NCBI RefSeq assembly: GCF_027186265.1
Contig: NZ_CP114176.1
Span: forward strand, 3,038,001 to 3,102,000
Direction: 5' to 3'
Origin: Lentibacillus daqui
GTDB lineage: Bacteria; Bacillota; Bacilli; Bacillales; Amphibacillaceae
DNA length: 64,000 nucleotides
Part shown: positions 53,920 through 63,867 of the stretch, in pieces
Position numbering within the stretch: position 1 is the first letter of the stretch
Layout of the letters: each line of letters begins with the position of its first letter
Program-made: the position numbers and the translations under genes
The notes under the pieces: model-generated
Database searches by the model: none
Told to the model about the DNA's origin: nothing
The model's input: the letters and a program-made list of their open reading frames with translations, nothing else

Positions 53920-55110
53920 TTGAACAAAAAAGATATAGCAAATATTCGTAAACAATTTAAAATAAATAACGATTTATTAAATATTCATGAAATCTTTCAT
54001 GTGTACATCTTGAAAGAATCGAGTGAAATCTATCATCATCAAAGTTCACCATTTGAATTGCTGGAGCAGGAACAACAAGAATTATTCATGGACAACTTTA
54101 AAAAAGTACTATCAGGCCAACTGGATGAAAAATTATTCGAATTAAAGTTCCAACGTAATGTGGAAAATAACAGTCAGTTAATACTGCACCAAGGTCTATT
54201 AAGTAACGATACGGAAGAATGGAAAAGCCATATGCTTCGTCTGGTCGAAAAAATGCTGAAGGATAAGCAATATGACATGGATATTGTTATAACTTTTATT
54301 AGGGGAGAATATATGAAACCGATGAAACGCCGGAATGAAGAGGCGGAAGAAAGTGAACGCGATAAAGTCTATTCCCATTCTTTTATATTATGCAGCATGA
54401 ATAAAACGCAAGATCCGAAAAAAGAATTACTATTTGACTATGTGGAAAAGGAATTTAAATATAATTTTGTCGTGGATCCCATTATCAATCTAAAAGCGCC
54501 AATATCCGGGTTTCTATTCCCGTGCTTCACAGATAATGCTGCCGATGTCAACCACATACTTTATTCAACAGGGAAAAAATATGAACCGGATTACCACTTT
54601 ATGGAGGAAGTATTAAACGCGGAAGAAATAATGACTGCTGCTGAGGATAAAATTGTGTTTGAAGAAGTTGTCAGAAAAGTAGCTGGTGATCAAATCAATA
54701 CATCCACCCTTTCAAATGTATATGAAGAGATCCATCATGTCCTGGAAGAAAATGAAGAAGAAGATGCGCCGAAATTAGACTATAAAGATGTAGAAAAAGT
54801 TCTTAAGAGCAGTGGCGTAGAGGATGTCGATACAGAAAAGGTAGAAACCGCGTTTAAAACAGTAATCGATGATGAAAAATACGAGTTAAAAGCGAATAAT
54901 ATCATACCGAAATATAATTCCAAGTCGATCAAAATTAAAACTAAAGCGGCGGATATTTCTATTAGCCCACAAGATTTGAGATATGTCCGCCAAGTGAAGT
55001 TGGACGGAAAGCTTTGCTTAATGATTGAAGTCGAAGAAAATACGGTAATTGAAGGCTTTGAAATGATACCGGAAGCTTTATTCGAAAAAGCTAAAGAGAA
55101 TGAAGAATGA
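53920..55110 (+). CDS. DUF4317-family protein
   Basis: A 396-residue cytosolic protein matching the DUF4317 family, common in Bacilli and Clostridia and of unknown function. It starts MNKKDIANIRKQFKINNDLL and contains PISGFLFPCFTDNAADVNHI, a conserved central segment; the C-terminal third is acidic and probably helical before a short beta-rich end. The start is TTG at 53920, after GGGAGTGAG. It stands alone with a terminator. Confidence 0.85.
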   Translation: MNKKDIANIRKQFKINNDLLNIHEIFHVYILKESSEIYHHQSSPFELLEQEQQELFMDNFKKVLSGQLDEKLFELKFQRNVENNSQLILHQGLLSNDTEEWKSHMLRLVEKMLKDKQYDMDIVITFIRGEYMKPMKRRNEEAEESERDKVYSHSFILCSMNKTQDPKKELLFDYVEKEFKYNFVVDPIINLKAPISGFLFPCFTDNAADVNHILYSTGKKYEPDYHFMEEVLNAEEIMTAAEDKIVFEEVVRKVAGDQINTSTLSNVYEEIHHVLEENEEEDAPKLDYKDVEKVLKSSGVEDVDTEKVETAFKTVIDDEKYELKANNIIPKYNSKSIKIKTKAADISISPQDLRYVRQVKLDGKLCLMIEVEENTVIEGFEMIPEALFEKAKENEE

Positions 55111-55125
55111 TTGTGAACGAAAAGG

Positions 55126-55160
55126 GACAGGAAGCTTGCAAGCGTAACCTGTCTTTTTTT
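55126..55160 (+). terminator. Terminator of the DUF4317 gene
   Basis: GACAGG and CCTGTC enclose an inner GCTTGC/GCAAGC stem, followed by seven T residues, 16 bases after the gene end. Confidence 0.85.
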
Positions 55161-55301
55161 ATGTTGTGGTTAAAGGCTTAGAAAGCGTAAAAATCAACAT
55201 TTGACATACCAATAAATATGTGTTATATTAATTAGTCGAGTCTAGGTTATGGAAAGGCTCTATGTTAAGCTGTTGTACGATTTTTAAGGAGGTGAAATAA
55301 T

Positions 55302-55421
55302 ATGACAAGACAATGGAATTTTATTATGGAAAATAAACTAATCACCGTTTATGGTAAAGATGTTAAACAAGCAGAGAAAAAGGCATTAAAAATATTTAAA
55401 GAAATGCAGAAAGCAAGCTAA
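55302..55421 (+). CDS. Small protein of 39 residues, unrecognised
   Basis: The ATG at 55302 has an excellent AAGGAGGTG site seven bases upstream and the frame ends six bases before a strong terminator, so a real short transcript is likely. The product starts MTRQWNFIMENKLITVYGKD and ends in a lysine-rich helix (KQAEKKALKIFKEMQKAS). It is basic and probably cytosolic. I do not recognise a family. Confidence 0.65.
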   Translation: MTRQWNFIMENKLITVYGKDVKQAEKKALKIFKEMQKAS

Positions 55422-55426
55422 CCAAT

Positions 55427-55461
55427 ACACCGACCGACATTAAGATGGTTGGTGTTTTTTT
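55427..55461 (+). terminator. Terminator of the 39-residue protein gene
   Basis: ACACCGACC and GGTTGGTGT form the stem, followed by a run of seven T residues. Confidence 0.85.
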
Positions 55462-55541
55462 ATAGTGCTAACTATTTGTTTCGGAACTTAAGGTAACAAG
55501 GCGGCTGAATATTTCCGTAATCTCAAACCGCCCATGTCCCA

Positions 55542-58500
55542 CTATATCATCAATATATCCCGAATATCCTCTTCTGTCAGCGTTTGTGTCAATGCCTCTT
55601 GTGCATCAATCACTTCCTCAACCAGATGCCGCTTTTTTTCTTGCAGGGCATTCATTTTTTCTTCGATCGTACCACGGGCAACCAGCTTGATAACCTGTAC
55701 CGCATTGGTCTGGCCAATTCGGTGAGCACGGTCTGCTGCCTGCTCCTCAACGGCGGGATTCCACCAGTTGTCATAAAGAATAACAGTGTCAGCCCCCGTT
55801 AAATTTAAACCGGTGCCGCCTGCTTTTAAGGAAATGAGAAATAGATTCCGTTCGCCGGCATTAAAACGGTCACACCTTGAGATTCGCTCTTCGGACGGTG
55901 TATGGCCGTCAAGATAGAAAAACGACATTCCCCTTACAGCTAATTCTCTACCGATAAGCCTCAGCATTTCCGTGAATTGGGAAAATATTAATACCCTTCT
56001 TCCCGACACCCTGGATTCCTCCAAAATTTCCAGGAGTTGTTCAAATTTTGCCGAACTCCCTTGATATCCATCTACAAACAATGCTGGATGACAACAAATT
56101 TGCCGTAACCGGGTAAGCCCGGCAAGGATTCTGATCCTGTTTTTCCGAAATGTGTCCTTATCCAGATGCTTCAATGTATCATGACGCAATTTTGCCAAAT
56201 AAGCAGCATACAATTTCTTCTGCTCAGGCAGCAAGTCAGCGGATTCCTGTGAATTGACTTTTTCAGGCAACGCAGGTAGTACGTCCGCTTTTGTTCGGCG
56301 CAGTAAAAATGGCCGAATACGCCGGATAATCTTTTTCCTCGGCAGATTGCTGTAGTCCTTTAATCCTTGAAATAATTCAGGAAAAACAACATGGAAAATA
56401 GACCACAGTTCTTCCAAAGAATTTTCAATCGGGGTTCCCGTAAGCGCAAAATGATGATTTGCATTGATTTTCTTCACTGCTCTTGCTGTTTGGGTGACGG
56501 GGTTTTTAAAGGCCTGTGCCTCATCGAAAAACACGGTATGAAATGTTTGTTTCGCGTACCACCGTGAATCCATACGCAATAGTGGATAAGAAGTAATCAC
56601 CACATCTTTATCCATGGCATCCTTTTGCAAAGCGATTCGTGCCGCTTGATTGCCATCAACTACCACTGCCTTTATATCTAGCGCAAAGCGAGTGATTTCG
56701 CTAAGCCAGTTATAAGTTAAAGCGGATGGGGAGACAATCAGCGCGGGTTGTTTCTGTTTACGGATATCAGTAAGATGGGATAAAATAAAGGCAATACTTT
56801 GCAGGGTTTTGCCCAGTCCCATATCATCTGCAAGTATTCCGCCAAAACCATGACTGGCAAGCGTCTTCATCCAGCGAAAGCCATGTTTTTGATACTCATG
56901 CAAGATAGGCTCCAGGATGGGCGGGACATCAAATGCCAGCTTGTCCGGTTGCTGGATATCCGCCCAAAATTGACGGAAGGATTGCTCAAACTCGAACACC
57001 TCCGTATCGTTGGTCACATCCAACAGTCGAAAACCTTCCAAAACTGGCACATTCAACCCACTTTCCAGATCAACATCCTGAGCCGGTTCCGTATGCAGAA
57101 AACGTTGGATTTCCTCAAACCCTCTTGTCTCTAATGACAATAGTGAACCGCTGTTTAAGCGATAATACTTGCGCTTTTCCTCCAATGCCTTAAGTATTTG
57201 CTTCATCTCTTTATCTGGAATTCCAGCCATGTCAAATGTAAATTCCAGCCAATTGATCCGCTCTCGTTTCATCCGTACCCGAATCCGGGGATGTGCCTTT
57301 TCTTTTAACACCCGATTTCTCACCGCGGTTGTTGCGTAAACCTTTACCAGCTGTTCCAACTCGGGAAGCCGATGATACAAAAATTCATATTCCAATGCTT
57401 CATTATGCATGTAGTAACCCGATTCCGTTTGCGTAAATCCGCTGTCTCTCATGAATTGTAGAATCGCATCCTCTTTTGCTGCATCCCTTATTAGCGTTGT
57501 CGGTTGATTCTCCGTTTGCATCGGGTTGATCACAACGCCTTCATAATGAAATTCCAAACCCGCTAGCAGACGGTTATGGACGCGATCCAAATACAGCTTG
57601 GCAACCAATGGTGTTTTTAGGAGTTGCTGCGATATCGATCGCGGCAGCGTAACATCCCCGAGTTCTTTCAAGCCAGGTATCACTTTTTCCAGAAAATATT
57701 GCATGTTTTGTTTGGGGATCCGAATTTGACGGTGACTCGAAGTTGCAAGCATCTGCTTTAATTCAGCAAGCCGCTTGCTCTTTTCCCCATCCAGCCGAAT
57801 CAATTTCCCCGCATATAACACCATTTGATAGTCATCCATCAATTTAATCTGATCTATTCCCTGTATGTTTAGCTGGTAGTCACCGCTCCCGCCGTCTAAA
57901 AAAACAAATTGCAAAGGGAGGGTGTCATTAGTTATCGGCAGACCATCCACTATTTTTCCATCATCCATAAGCTTCACAAAGGGCGCAATTGAAAGTAATG
58001 GCACAAGCTTTTCCAATAAGGATGGCGGAATGATTAGTGTGTGGCTGCCAATTGCGTGATTAGATTGGTTCGCAACTGCGGGATCATACACCTTTTCATC
58101 ATCCGTCACTTGGATGAGCTGCTGAACCACATCATCCGTTTCACCTTGGAAGCAATGCTCACTTGGCTCATACGTAAAATCGGCAGAAATGATATAAGAG
58201 GTACCCGTTTTAACATGACCGAGAAAATCCCGGATATGTCGCACTTGATTCGATCCGATCATCAGTTCAATCCCTAACATATGCTTCGTCTCATCTACAA
58301 CGACAGGTTTACATAGGAAGACCACCTCAAGCAATTGTCTCGTTTCAAAATGTGGCTGGTATCTGCTGGTATATCTCCTTTCCTGACGAAACAGGTTTAG
58401 CAGGCCTTGAGCCAGCGCGGGATCAATTTTGGAATCTATAGTCGTGGGGTGCTGTTGGTCAGCCATTGCCAGTAAAACAGCAGCGACATGCTGGCATTCA

Positions 58501-58736
58501 TTTTTCACGGAAGTCAGTTTGGGACAGCTGCATGCCGTTCGCACACCGAATTCCCCAGATGGATCCGATTCAATTGTGACATGGAAGTCTTCTTTTCCTA
58601 TCACCGTTGCCTCACAGCGATCAGAGCTGATATGTTCGAATGTTACTTGCTGCTTATGATAAAAATCGTTACCTTTTTTGAAGGAGGCAGTCCCACACAA
58701 TTTCATAATCTCATCTTGGGTTAATGCTATGTCCAC
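55542..58736 (-). CDS. SWIM zinc finger, SNF2-family helicase
   Basis: A 1064-residue ATP-dependent DNA translocase of the Swi2/Snf2 group. A SWIM zinc finger (CSCPKLTSVKNECQHVAAVL) lies near residues 90-110. A helicase-associated middle region (SNF2_assoc) follows. The motor has motif I GGILADDMGLGKTLQ, motif II FFDEAQAFKNP, motif III ALTGTPIENSLEEL and the C-terminal helicase motifs GGTGLNLTGADTVILYDNWW and DRAHRIGQT. GTG at 58736 follows GAGGAG. Such proteins are widespread in Bacilli; their cellular role is unclear. Confidence 0.93.
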   Translation of the reverse strand: MDIALTQDEIMKLCGTASFKKGNDFYHKQQVTFEHISSDRCEATVIGKEDFHVTIESDPSGEFGVRTACSCPKLTSVKNECQHVAAVLLAMADQQHPTTIDSKIDPALAQGLLNLFRQERRYTSRYQPHFETRQLLEVVFLCKPVVVDETKHMLGIELMIGSNQVRHIRDFLGHVKTGTSYIISADFTYEPSEHCFQGETDDVVQQLIQVTDDEKVYDPAVANQSNHAIGSHTLIIPPSLLEKLVPLLSIAPFVKLMDDGKIVDGLPITNDTLPLQFVFLDGGSGDYQLNIQGIDQIKLMDDYQMVLYAGKLIRLDGEKSKRLAELKQMLATSSHRQIRIPKQNMQYFLEKVIPGLKELGDVTLPRSISQQLLKTPLVAKLYLDRVHNRLLAGLEFHYEGVVINPMQTENQPTTLIRDAAKEDAILQFMRDSGFTQTESGYYMHNEALEYEFLYHRLPELEQLVKVYATTAVRNRVLKEKAHPRIRVRMKRERINWLEFTFDMAGIPDKEMKQILKALEEKRKYYRLNSGSLLSLETRGFEEIQRFLHTEPAQDVDLESGLNVPVLEGFRLLDVTNDTEVFEFEQSFRQFWADIQQPDKLAFDVPPILEPILHEYQKHGFRWMKTLASHGFGGILADDMGLGKTLQSIAFILSHLTDIRKQKQPALIVSPSALTYNWLSEITRFALDIKAVVVDGNQAARIALQKDAMDKDVVITSYPLLRMDSRWYAKQTFHTVFFDEAQAFKNPVTQTARAVKKINANHHFALTGTPIENSLEELWSIFHVVFPELFQGLKDYSNLPRKKIIRRIRPFLLRRTKADVLPALPEKVNSQESADLLPEQKKLYAAYLAKLRHDTLKHLDKDTFRKNRIRILAGLTRLRQICCHPALFVDGYQGSSAKFEQLLEILEESRVSGRRVLIFSQFTEMLRLIGRELAVRGMSFFYLDGHTPSEERISRCDRFNAGERNLFLISLKAGGTGLNLTGADTVILYDNWWNPAVEEQAADRAHRIGQTNAVQVIKLVARGTIEEKMNALQEKKRHLVEEVIDAQEALTQTLTEEDIRDILMI

Positions 58737-58985
58737 ATTTCCAGCTCCTCACTAAAGGTAAACCATCTTGTTTCCATACTATCTGTGTGTTCGATGGAAT
58801 CTTATGTTCTTATTTTATTATAATAAATGCCGTATGTCACGGTAATACTTTGCGTTTATCACAACCAGCAAGATTGGCCTTGTATTTTCCTTTATAATGA
58901 TGGATTGATGGCGATATAATTATCAATACAGCGGGTGTCAAGAGATTGATTTAGCGTAGTGATGCCAATAACAGAGGTGATTTTA

Positions 58986-59543
58986 ATGAAAAGAATACCA
59001 CTTAAAATGGTAAGAACAAATTTGTTGGATATTCCACAATATCCACTCCCAGCCGGTTTTCGCATTCGTTTGTTTGAAAAGGGTGACGAACATCATTGGG
59101 CCAGGGTTGAAACCAGTGTAGATGAATTTACAAGCGAGAAAGAAGCACTGGTACACTTTAACAAGGAATTTGGACCATATATTGATGAGATGACCAAACG
59201 ATGTGTTTTCATAGAGAATGAACAAGGACAGGTGATTGGAACTACAACGGCATGGTATGGTGACTTGACTGGCGATGAGGAAATAGCGGGTAGAATCCAT
59301 TGGGTAGGTGTTGTTCCTGCATATCAAGGAAAGAAACTTGCCAAGCCTTTACTGAGTGCAGCCATGAATATTCTTGCTGATTATCATGCAACAGCTTATC
59401 TCACATCGCAAACAACAAGCTATCAGGCTATTAATATGTATTTAAATTTCGGATTTAAACCTTTTATCACCGGTCCAAGTTGTCAAGAAGCATGGTCGCT
59501 GTTAGAAGAGGTGTTAAACCGGAAAATAGTAGGGTATCTATAA
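58986..59543 (+). CDS. GNAT-family N-acetyltransferase
   Basis: A 185-residue acetyltransferase. The acetyl-CoA-binding segment is RIHWVGVVPAYQGKKLAKPL (V-x-x-x-x-Q-x-x-x-L), followed by YLTSQTTSYQAINMYLNFGF, the usual C-terminal strand-helix. The ATG at 58986 follows AGAGGTG; an upstream ATG at 58959 lacks a binding site. The acetyl acceptor cannot be predicted. Confidence 0.87.
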   Translation: MKRIPLKMVRTNLLDIPQYPLPAGFRIRLFEKGDEHHWARVETSVDEFTSEKEALVHFNKEFGPYIDEMTKRCVFIENEQGQVIGTTTAWYGDLTGDEEIAGRIHWVGVVPAYQGKKLAKPLLSAAMNILADYHATAYLTSQTTSYQAINMYLNFGFKPFITGPSCQEAWSLLEEVLNRKIVGYL

Positions 59544-59569
59544 ACCGTGGCCAGTATTAAATTGCACCC

Positions 59570-59625
59570 GGTTACACGAAACACCAAAACCAATGCCTTT
59601 ACTGCCTCCAGTAACAAGTGCAAAA
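59570..59625 (-). pseudogene. Scrap of a short-chain dehydrogenase N-terminus
   Basis: The minus-strand frame reads FALVTGGSKGIGFGVS, the NAD(P)-binding TGxxxGIG motif of short-chain dehydrogenases. Nothing of the remaining ~220 residues follows. It is a leftover of a deleted gene. Confidence 0.7.
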
Positions 59626-59662
59626 TACTGTCATAAAAACCCAAAAGTTTTTATGACAGTAT
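59625..59662. terminator. Perfect 16-bp inverted repeat, bidirectional terminator
   Basis: ATACTGTCATAAAAAC and its complement flank a six-base loop. It lies between the GNAT gene and the amidohydrolase gene, which converge here. Confidence 0.7.
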
Positions 59663-59683
59663 CACAAAAATATAAAAATAAAT

Positions 59684-61303
59684 CTATTTTGTAGCCGCGA
59701 AATCCATGTTATAAATTGTATTTCCTTCCTTTATTGTCTCTACAACTTGTATATCCTTCAGTTTCATTTTGTCTACCTTTAACGGGTTTTGGTCTAATAT
59801 AACAAAGTCAGCAAGTTTTCCCTCTTTGATACTGCCTTTCTGGTCTTCTTCAAAATATGCGTATGCTGCATTGATTGTAACAGCCTTCAAGGCATCATAG
59901 ACGGGAACGCATTCCTCAGGTCCAATCTTAACGCCTTTTCTCGTGATTCGGTTCACCGCGCACCATATTGTATGGAGCATATCGGGTTTTACCACTGGTG
60001 CGTCTTGGTGGAAGTTTACCACAAGCCCCCGGTTAAAAGCTGATTTTGCAGGGCTGATTCGGCTTCCACGCTCATGCCCCAAATTTTTCAGATGCACATC
60101 TCCCCAATAGTACGTATGAGGTAAAAATATAGAAGGAATCATCGATAATTCAACCATTTTATCCAACTGATCATATCGAACAGTTTGACAATGGATCATA
60201 ACCGGACGCAAATGATGTTTATTGGCGTTATTTGATTCTTGCAATGCGGCCTCGTAATTTTTTAAAAGTTGGTCGGATGCAGCATCACCATTACAGTGGG
60301 TCAGAAGCTGTACATTATCATTAATAGCTTGTGATACATATTGCTTTACTTGTTCATCTTGATACCACGGATAACCACGATAGCTTTCCTCCCCTTCATA
60401 CGGTTCCGTCAACCATGCTGTTTTACCCTGAGGCGAGCCATCCAAAAAGAGTTTATACCCACCTATTTTCAAACGTTTATGATATTGTTTAGCGTATGTC
60501 TCATTCTTTTTCATATCATCGGGGTTTTCAACTACTAACGGATATGCGACAACATCTACTTTTAAATCATCTCGTTCCGCCAATGTTTTTAAAAGCTCAA
60601 GAGTTTCATGTGACGTTGCTCCATCTTGAACCGTCGTAATTCCATTTTTAATATAAATATCTTGACCCAGATTGGTTAACTGTACATAATCCATATTTAT
60701 ATCCGAAAATGCGTTTTTTCGTAAACTCATCATGCTTCCTTCTTCCAAATAACCATTTGGTTCCCGCGTTCCTTCTATTCTACCGATGACTCCTCCGTCT
60801 TCATCAGGCGTGTTTTCATCGATTCCTGCCAATTTCAGGGCGGCATCATTGGCACAACCAACGTGACCGGATGCATGGGAAATAAAGATAGGATGTTCCA
60901 TCGATACTTGATTTAGCACATCCTTTGTCGGATGCTTCTCCTCTTTCAGGAAGTTATGATCATAGCCAAAACCAACAACGGGGTCTCCCTTTTTTAATCC
61001 CTTATGATGAATATATGATTTCAGTGTATAAATAATATCATCAAAACTCTCACATACACTCAAATCGGCCATGATTGACATGGGGCCTACCATGGAAACA
61101 TGCCCATGAGGATCAATGAATCCTGGCATCAATGTATTTCCTTTCAAGTCAACCTTCATAACATTTGGATCACCCATAAAGGTTTGCAATTCTTCTAAGT
61201 GGCCAACCTTCTTAATCACCCCATCTTCAATTAATACCGCCTCCGCTACATCCTCTTCGTTCTCCATGGTTATGATGTCTCCACCATAATACAATTGTTT
61301 CAT
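59684..61303 (-). CDS. Amidohydrolase (YtcJ-like, amidohydrolase 3 family)
   Basis: A 539-residue metal-dependent hydrolase. Metal-binding and barrel segments include MPGFIDPHGHVSMVG, LLTHCNGDAASDQLL, VMIHCQTVRYDQL and VNFHQDAPVVKPDMLH, with the C-terminal strand SIKEGKLADFVILDQNPL typical of the superfamily. Enzymes of this branch act on amide-containing or N-acyl compounds; the substrate is unknown. ATG follows AGAGGAG. The GltS-like transporter gene is 28 bases upstream, so the two probably form an uptake-and-hydrolysis unit. Confidence 0.87.
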   Translation of the reverse strand: MKQLYYGGDIITMENEEDVAEAVLIEDGVIKKVGHLEELQTFMGDPNVMKVDLKGNTLMPGFIDPHGHVSMVGPMSIMADLSVCESFDDIIYTLKSYIHHKGLKKGDPVVGFGYDHNFLKEEKHPTKDVLNQVSMEHPIFISHASGHVGCANDAALKLAGIDENTPDEDGGVIGRIEGTREPNGYLEEGSMMSLRKNAFSDINMDYVQLTNLGQDIYIKNGITTVQDGATSHETLELLKTLAERDDLKVDVVAYPLVVENPDDMKKNETYAKQYHKRLKIGGYKLFLDGSPQGKTAWLTEPYEGEESYRGYPWYQDEQVKQYVSQAINDNVQLLTHCNGDAASDQLLKNYEAALQESNNANKHHLRPVMIHCQTVRYDQLDKMVELSMIPSIFLPHTYYWGDVHLKNLGHERGSRISPAKSAFNRGLVVNFHQDAPVVKPDMLHTIWCAVNRITRKGVKIGPEECVPVYDALKAVTINAAYAYFEEDQKGSIKEGKLADFVILDQNPLKVDKMKLKDIQVVETIKEGNTIYNMDFAATK

Positions 61304-61331
61304 AAATAAACGCTCCTCTCTTTCATCTATA

Positions 61332-62723
61332 TTATTCAGCTATTGTCTTTATATGTTCTACCTCGGTTATAGGTTTTGTTTTAAAGTTATACGTCTTATT
61401 ACCCCATACCTTGAATATTTTTAATACGATTAAATAGATTGGAATCGGTACCAAAAGCAGGAGTAACCCTATATTCATAGATAATGCACCCGAAGCAATA
61501 GCTAATATTGTAGTAACCGTAACATAAGAGGCAGCCATTGGTAAATTCATCAATCCTAATTCAACCGCTGTTGTGGTTTTTAAAGAAGGATCAATAATTC
61601 TCACAAGCGCAATACCACTTGGTACGGTGCCTGTGGCTGTACCATATAAACCAAGAGTTCTTTCAAAATCATTCTCTCCACCAATTCTTTGGCCAAAATA
61701 AATGCATATTACAACAGTTAAAGCAGAGATCACAATAGCCTCAATTATGATTGGAACCAGCCATTCACCGATTACGCCAAATGGTACCGCCATAAATGAT
61801 GCAACCACTAAATAATCTGTTGACCAACCGGTAATCTTAGATTGAAAAGTATTATCGAGCATGTTATCAATACGTAGTTTCTTCATTATAAATTTTACGA
61901 GATACCCTGCTAACATACCATAAATAAATAACATAGCACTAAAAGTCGGGCCTATACCGGGAATATACGAAATTACTTCCGCCATGCCCAAAGCTAAAAC
62001 AAAACAGAGACCAATTATCGCAAAATGAAAAGTCATCGTGTCCATGTTGCCGCTAAATGTTGTCTCATTTCCCAACGTTTCTCTTTTCTCATCCTTCAGA
62101 TAATAGCCTCTTTCAACAAAACCATCAATGCTGGATTTACCCAACTTTTTGGCCAGACCCTTTTTGATACCAAACCTCGCCAAAGGAACGCCAACTAGAA
62201 AACAAGCTAAAAATCCTACTGCAGCAAATGTGATTCCTACGGTGGCAGCATTTGCAATTCCGTATTGTTGGTCCATAATCGTACCGAAAGTAGCAGCTTG
62301 ACCAGGACCTTGTGCAAAAGCAAAAGGAATTAGTAAACCATAGACTGGATTCATTCCAAAAAATCCACCGATACTCATGAGAACAATAACACCAATGACA
62401 GGGGTAAGAGCATATAATAAATTCCAGAGAAAACCTAAACCCATCGAACCTTTCGCAATACTTTTCCCAATAGAACCTGATGACTTTGACTTCGGGCTGC
62501 TTGTCAATCCGATGGAAATAAACGTAATCGTAAATAAGAAATTTACAATATTTACGTACATGTCTGTGTTAGTCAAAGTGATAAGATTCGTATTCATGAC
62601 AATCAAACCTATTACTCCGGCAATAACACTTGCAGGCACTAGCATTTTTCTTATAAAAGTAACCTTTGCCCGAATAATCATGCCAATACAGAGCATAATA
62701 CTCGCTAACCCAAACGCTATCAT
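61332..62723 (-). CDS. GltS-like sodium/glutamate symporter family protein
   Basis: A membrane carrier of about 464 residues with some 12 helices and two-fold GltS-type symmetry (FAFAQGPGQAATFGTIMDQQ and LGLYGTATGTVPSGIALVRI are the repeated substrate loops). The start is uncertain: ATG at 62723 lies 17 bases after GGAGG, an ATT at 62732 lies eight bases after it, and the frame is open from an ATG at 62855. GltS members import glutamate with sodium. Here the partner amidohydrolase suggests a related carboxylate or N-acyl substrate. A perfect cre site lies upstream at 62864-62878. Confidence 0.82.
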   Translation of the reverse strand: MIAFGLASIMLCIGMIIRAKVTFIRKMLVPASVIAGVIGLIVMNTNLITLTNTDMYVNIVNFLFTITFISIGLTSSPKSKSSGSIGKSIAKGSMGLGFLWNLLYALTPVIGVIVLMSIGGFFGMNPVYGLLIPFAFAQGPGQAATFGTIMDQQYGIANAATVGITFAAVGFLACFLVGVPLARFGIKKGLAKKLGKSSIDGFVERGYYLKDEKRETLGNETTFSGNMDTMTFHFAIIGLCFVLALGMAEVISYIPGIGPTFSAMLFIYGMLAGYLVKFIMKKLRIDNMLDNTFQSKITGWSTDYLVVASFMAVPFGVIGEWLVPIIIEAIVISALTVVICIYFGQRIGGENDFERTLGLYGTATGTVPSGIALVRIIDPSLKTTTAVELGLMNLPMAASYVTVTTILAIASGALSMNIGLLLLLVPIPIYLIVLKIFKVWGNKTYNFKTKPITEVEHIKTIAE

Positions 62724-62863
62724 TAAACTAATGAAAATCTCCTCCCTTTTCAAATATAATTTAAATGATATTTTTGCTGCATTGGTGCTTTTCTTATCTT
62801 CACTTAACAGTACAATATTGGCTAATTTTAACTTGGCATAAACAGAGCGAAACATTCCATTAA

Positions 62864-62878
62864 TGAAATCGCTTTCAA
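62864..62878 (-). promoter_or_regulatory. Perfect cre (CcpA) site upstream of the GltS-like gene
   Basis: TTGAAAGCGATTTCA matches WTGNAANCGNWNNCW at every fixed position. It lies about 140 bases before the preferred start codon and suggests repression of the GltS/amidohydrolase pair by preferred sugars. Confidence 0.7.
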
Positions 62879-63332
62879 TACTGGTTACATTTTTATATAC
62901 TTATAACGATTGTGCTTCTATTAATTAGATTGTTTATAGTGTACATCTTTGTTGATCACTATTCAATATATTTTGGTTATTCCATTTATTCCGAATGATA
63001 ATGAGATTTATAACGCTTTTTTATAATACCTAGAATTAACATCAAGTAATCCATATCGCTCTTACTAGCAACAGAAATTCAGACCATTCCAGGAACATCA
63101 GTAATAACCTACACTTGTAAAAAACTGCCCCACCAGCCAATAATATGGTTGGGGACAGCTCTAATGCTCAAAAACCCATTGCATCATCGTAGCAATTGAC
63201 AAAAAAGAGGAGGGAAATATTGTCTATTTCTTCCGCTCTTCTCCCTCCAACAGCTAGCTATATGTCGGCCAAGTTCCAAATCTCCTCCAATCTTCAATTT
63301 GTACAACTCGAAGTTCACAGAACGGCACACTA
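62879..63332. other. Intergenic region with one terminator
   Basis: No gene is visible. A 75-codon minus-strand frame at 63184-63411 is a shadow of the thioesterase. The hairpin at 63119-63158 is the only clear structure. Confidence 0.5.
63119..63158 (-). terminator. Terminator of the thioesterase gene
   Basis: On the minus strand CTGTCCCCAACC and GGTGGGGCAG form the stem around a 12-base loop, followed by TTTTTT. Confidence 0.75.
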
Positions 63333-63818
63333 TTACTTTTGTCGGCTGCCAATTTTCTGAAGAAGTGCATATATATCCGGAGCAGTCTTGTCGATGCGGG
63401 CGGATTTCCACTTTTTATTCAGCCACATATGACTTGTACTTCCACTGACAAGCAGCTCTCCAGATGGCTTGTTAGTTGGAGATATATCCTGTTCGCTGTT
63501 TGTTGCAAACGCTTCTTCTTCCACTCGCCGTACTTCATAATCAAATTGCAGTCGAATTGGTGAAAATTGCCCTACCTTCGTATAAATAGCCACAAGCTCA
63601 TTATAGCGAGCTGATTGATGATAATTCAAATCCATATGCAGGACCGGCAAAAGCAGACCCATGTTCTCGATGTCGTGATAGGCAAACCCTGCTTCCTCCA
63701 TCATTTCTGTCCGGCCAATCTCAAACCAGTTCACATAGTTCCCGTGATGCACCACACCCATCTGGTCCGTATCTTTATAATATACTCGTAATGTATGCCG
63801 ATACCATGTCTCTTCCAT
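63333..63818 (-). CDS. Hot-dog acyl-CoA thioesterase (YbgC/FadM type)
   Basis: A 161-residue hot-dog protein with the 4-hydroxybenzoyl-CoA thioesterase-like motif RVYYKDTDQMGVVHHGNYVNWF, where the aspartate is the likely catalytic residue. It hydrolyses acyl-CoA thioesters in the cytosol; chain specificity is not readable. The C-terminal extension after about residue 135 (LLVSGSTSHMWLNKKWKSAR) is normal for the YbgC-like branch. ATG follows GGAGGG. Confidence 0.87.
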   Translation of the reverse strand: MEETWYRHTLRVYYKDTDQMGVVHHGNYVNWFEIGRTEMMEEAGFAYHDIENMGLLLPVLHMDLNYHQSARYNELVAIYTKVGQFSPIRLQFDYEVRRVEEEAFATNSEQDISPTNKPSGELLVSGSTSHMWLNKKWKSARIDKTAPDIYALLQKIGSRQK

Positions 63819-63867
63819 TGGTCACCCTCCTGTTGTATCACTTGTTCATCTTCTATTTGCAGTTGGA

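Noticed and set aside
53732..53941. Minus-strand ORFs upstream of the DUF4317 gene
   Set aside because: They lie in its leader, have no binding site and do not resemble proteins.
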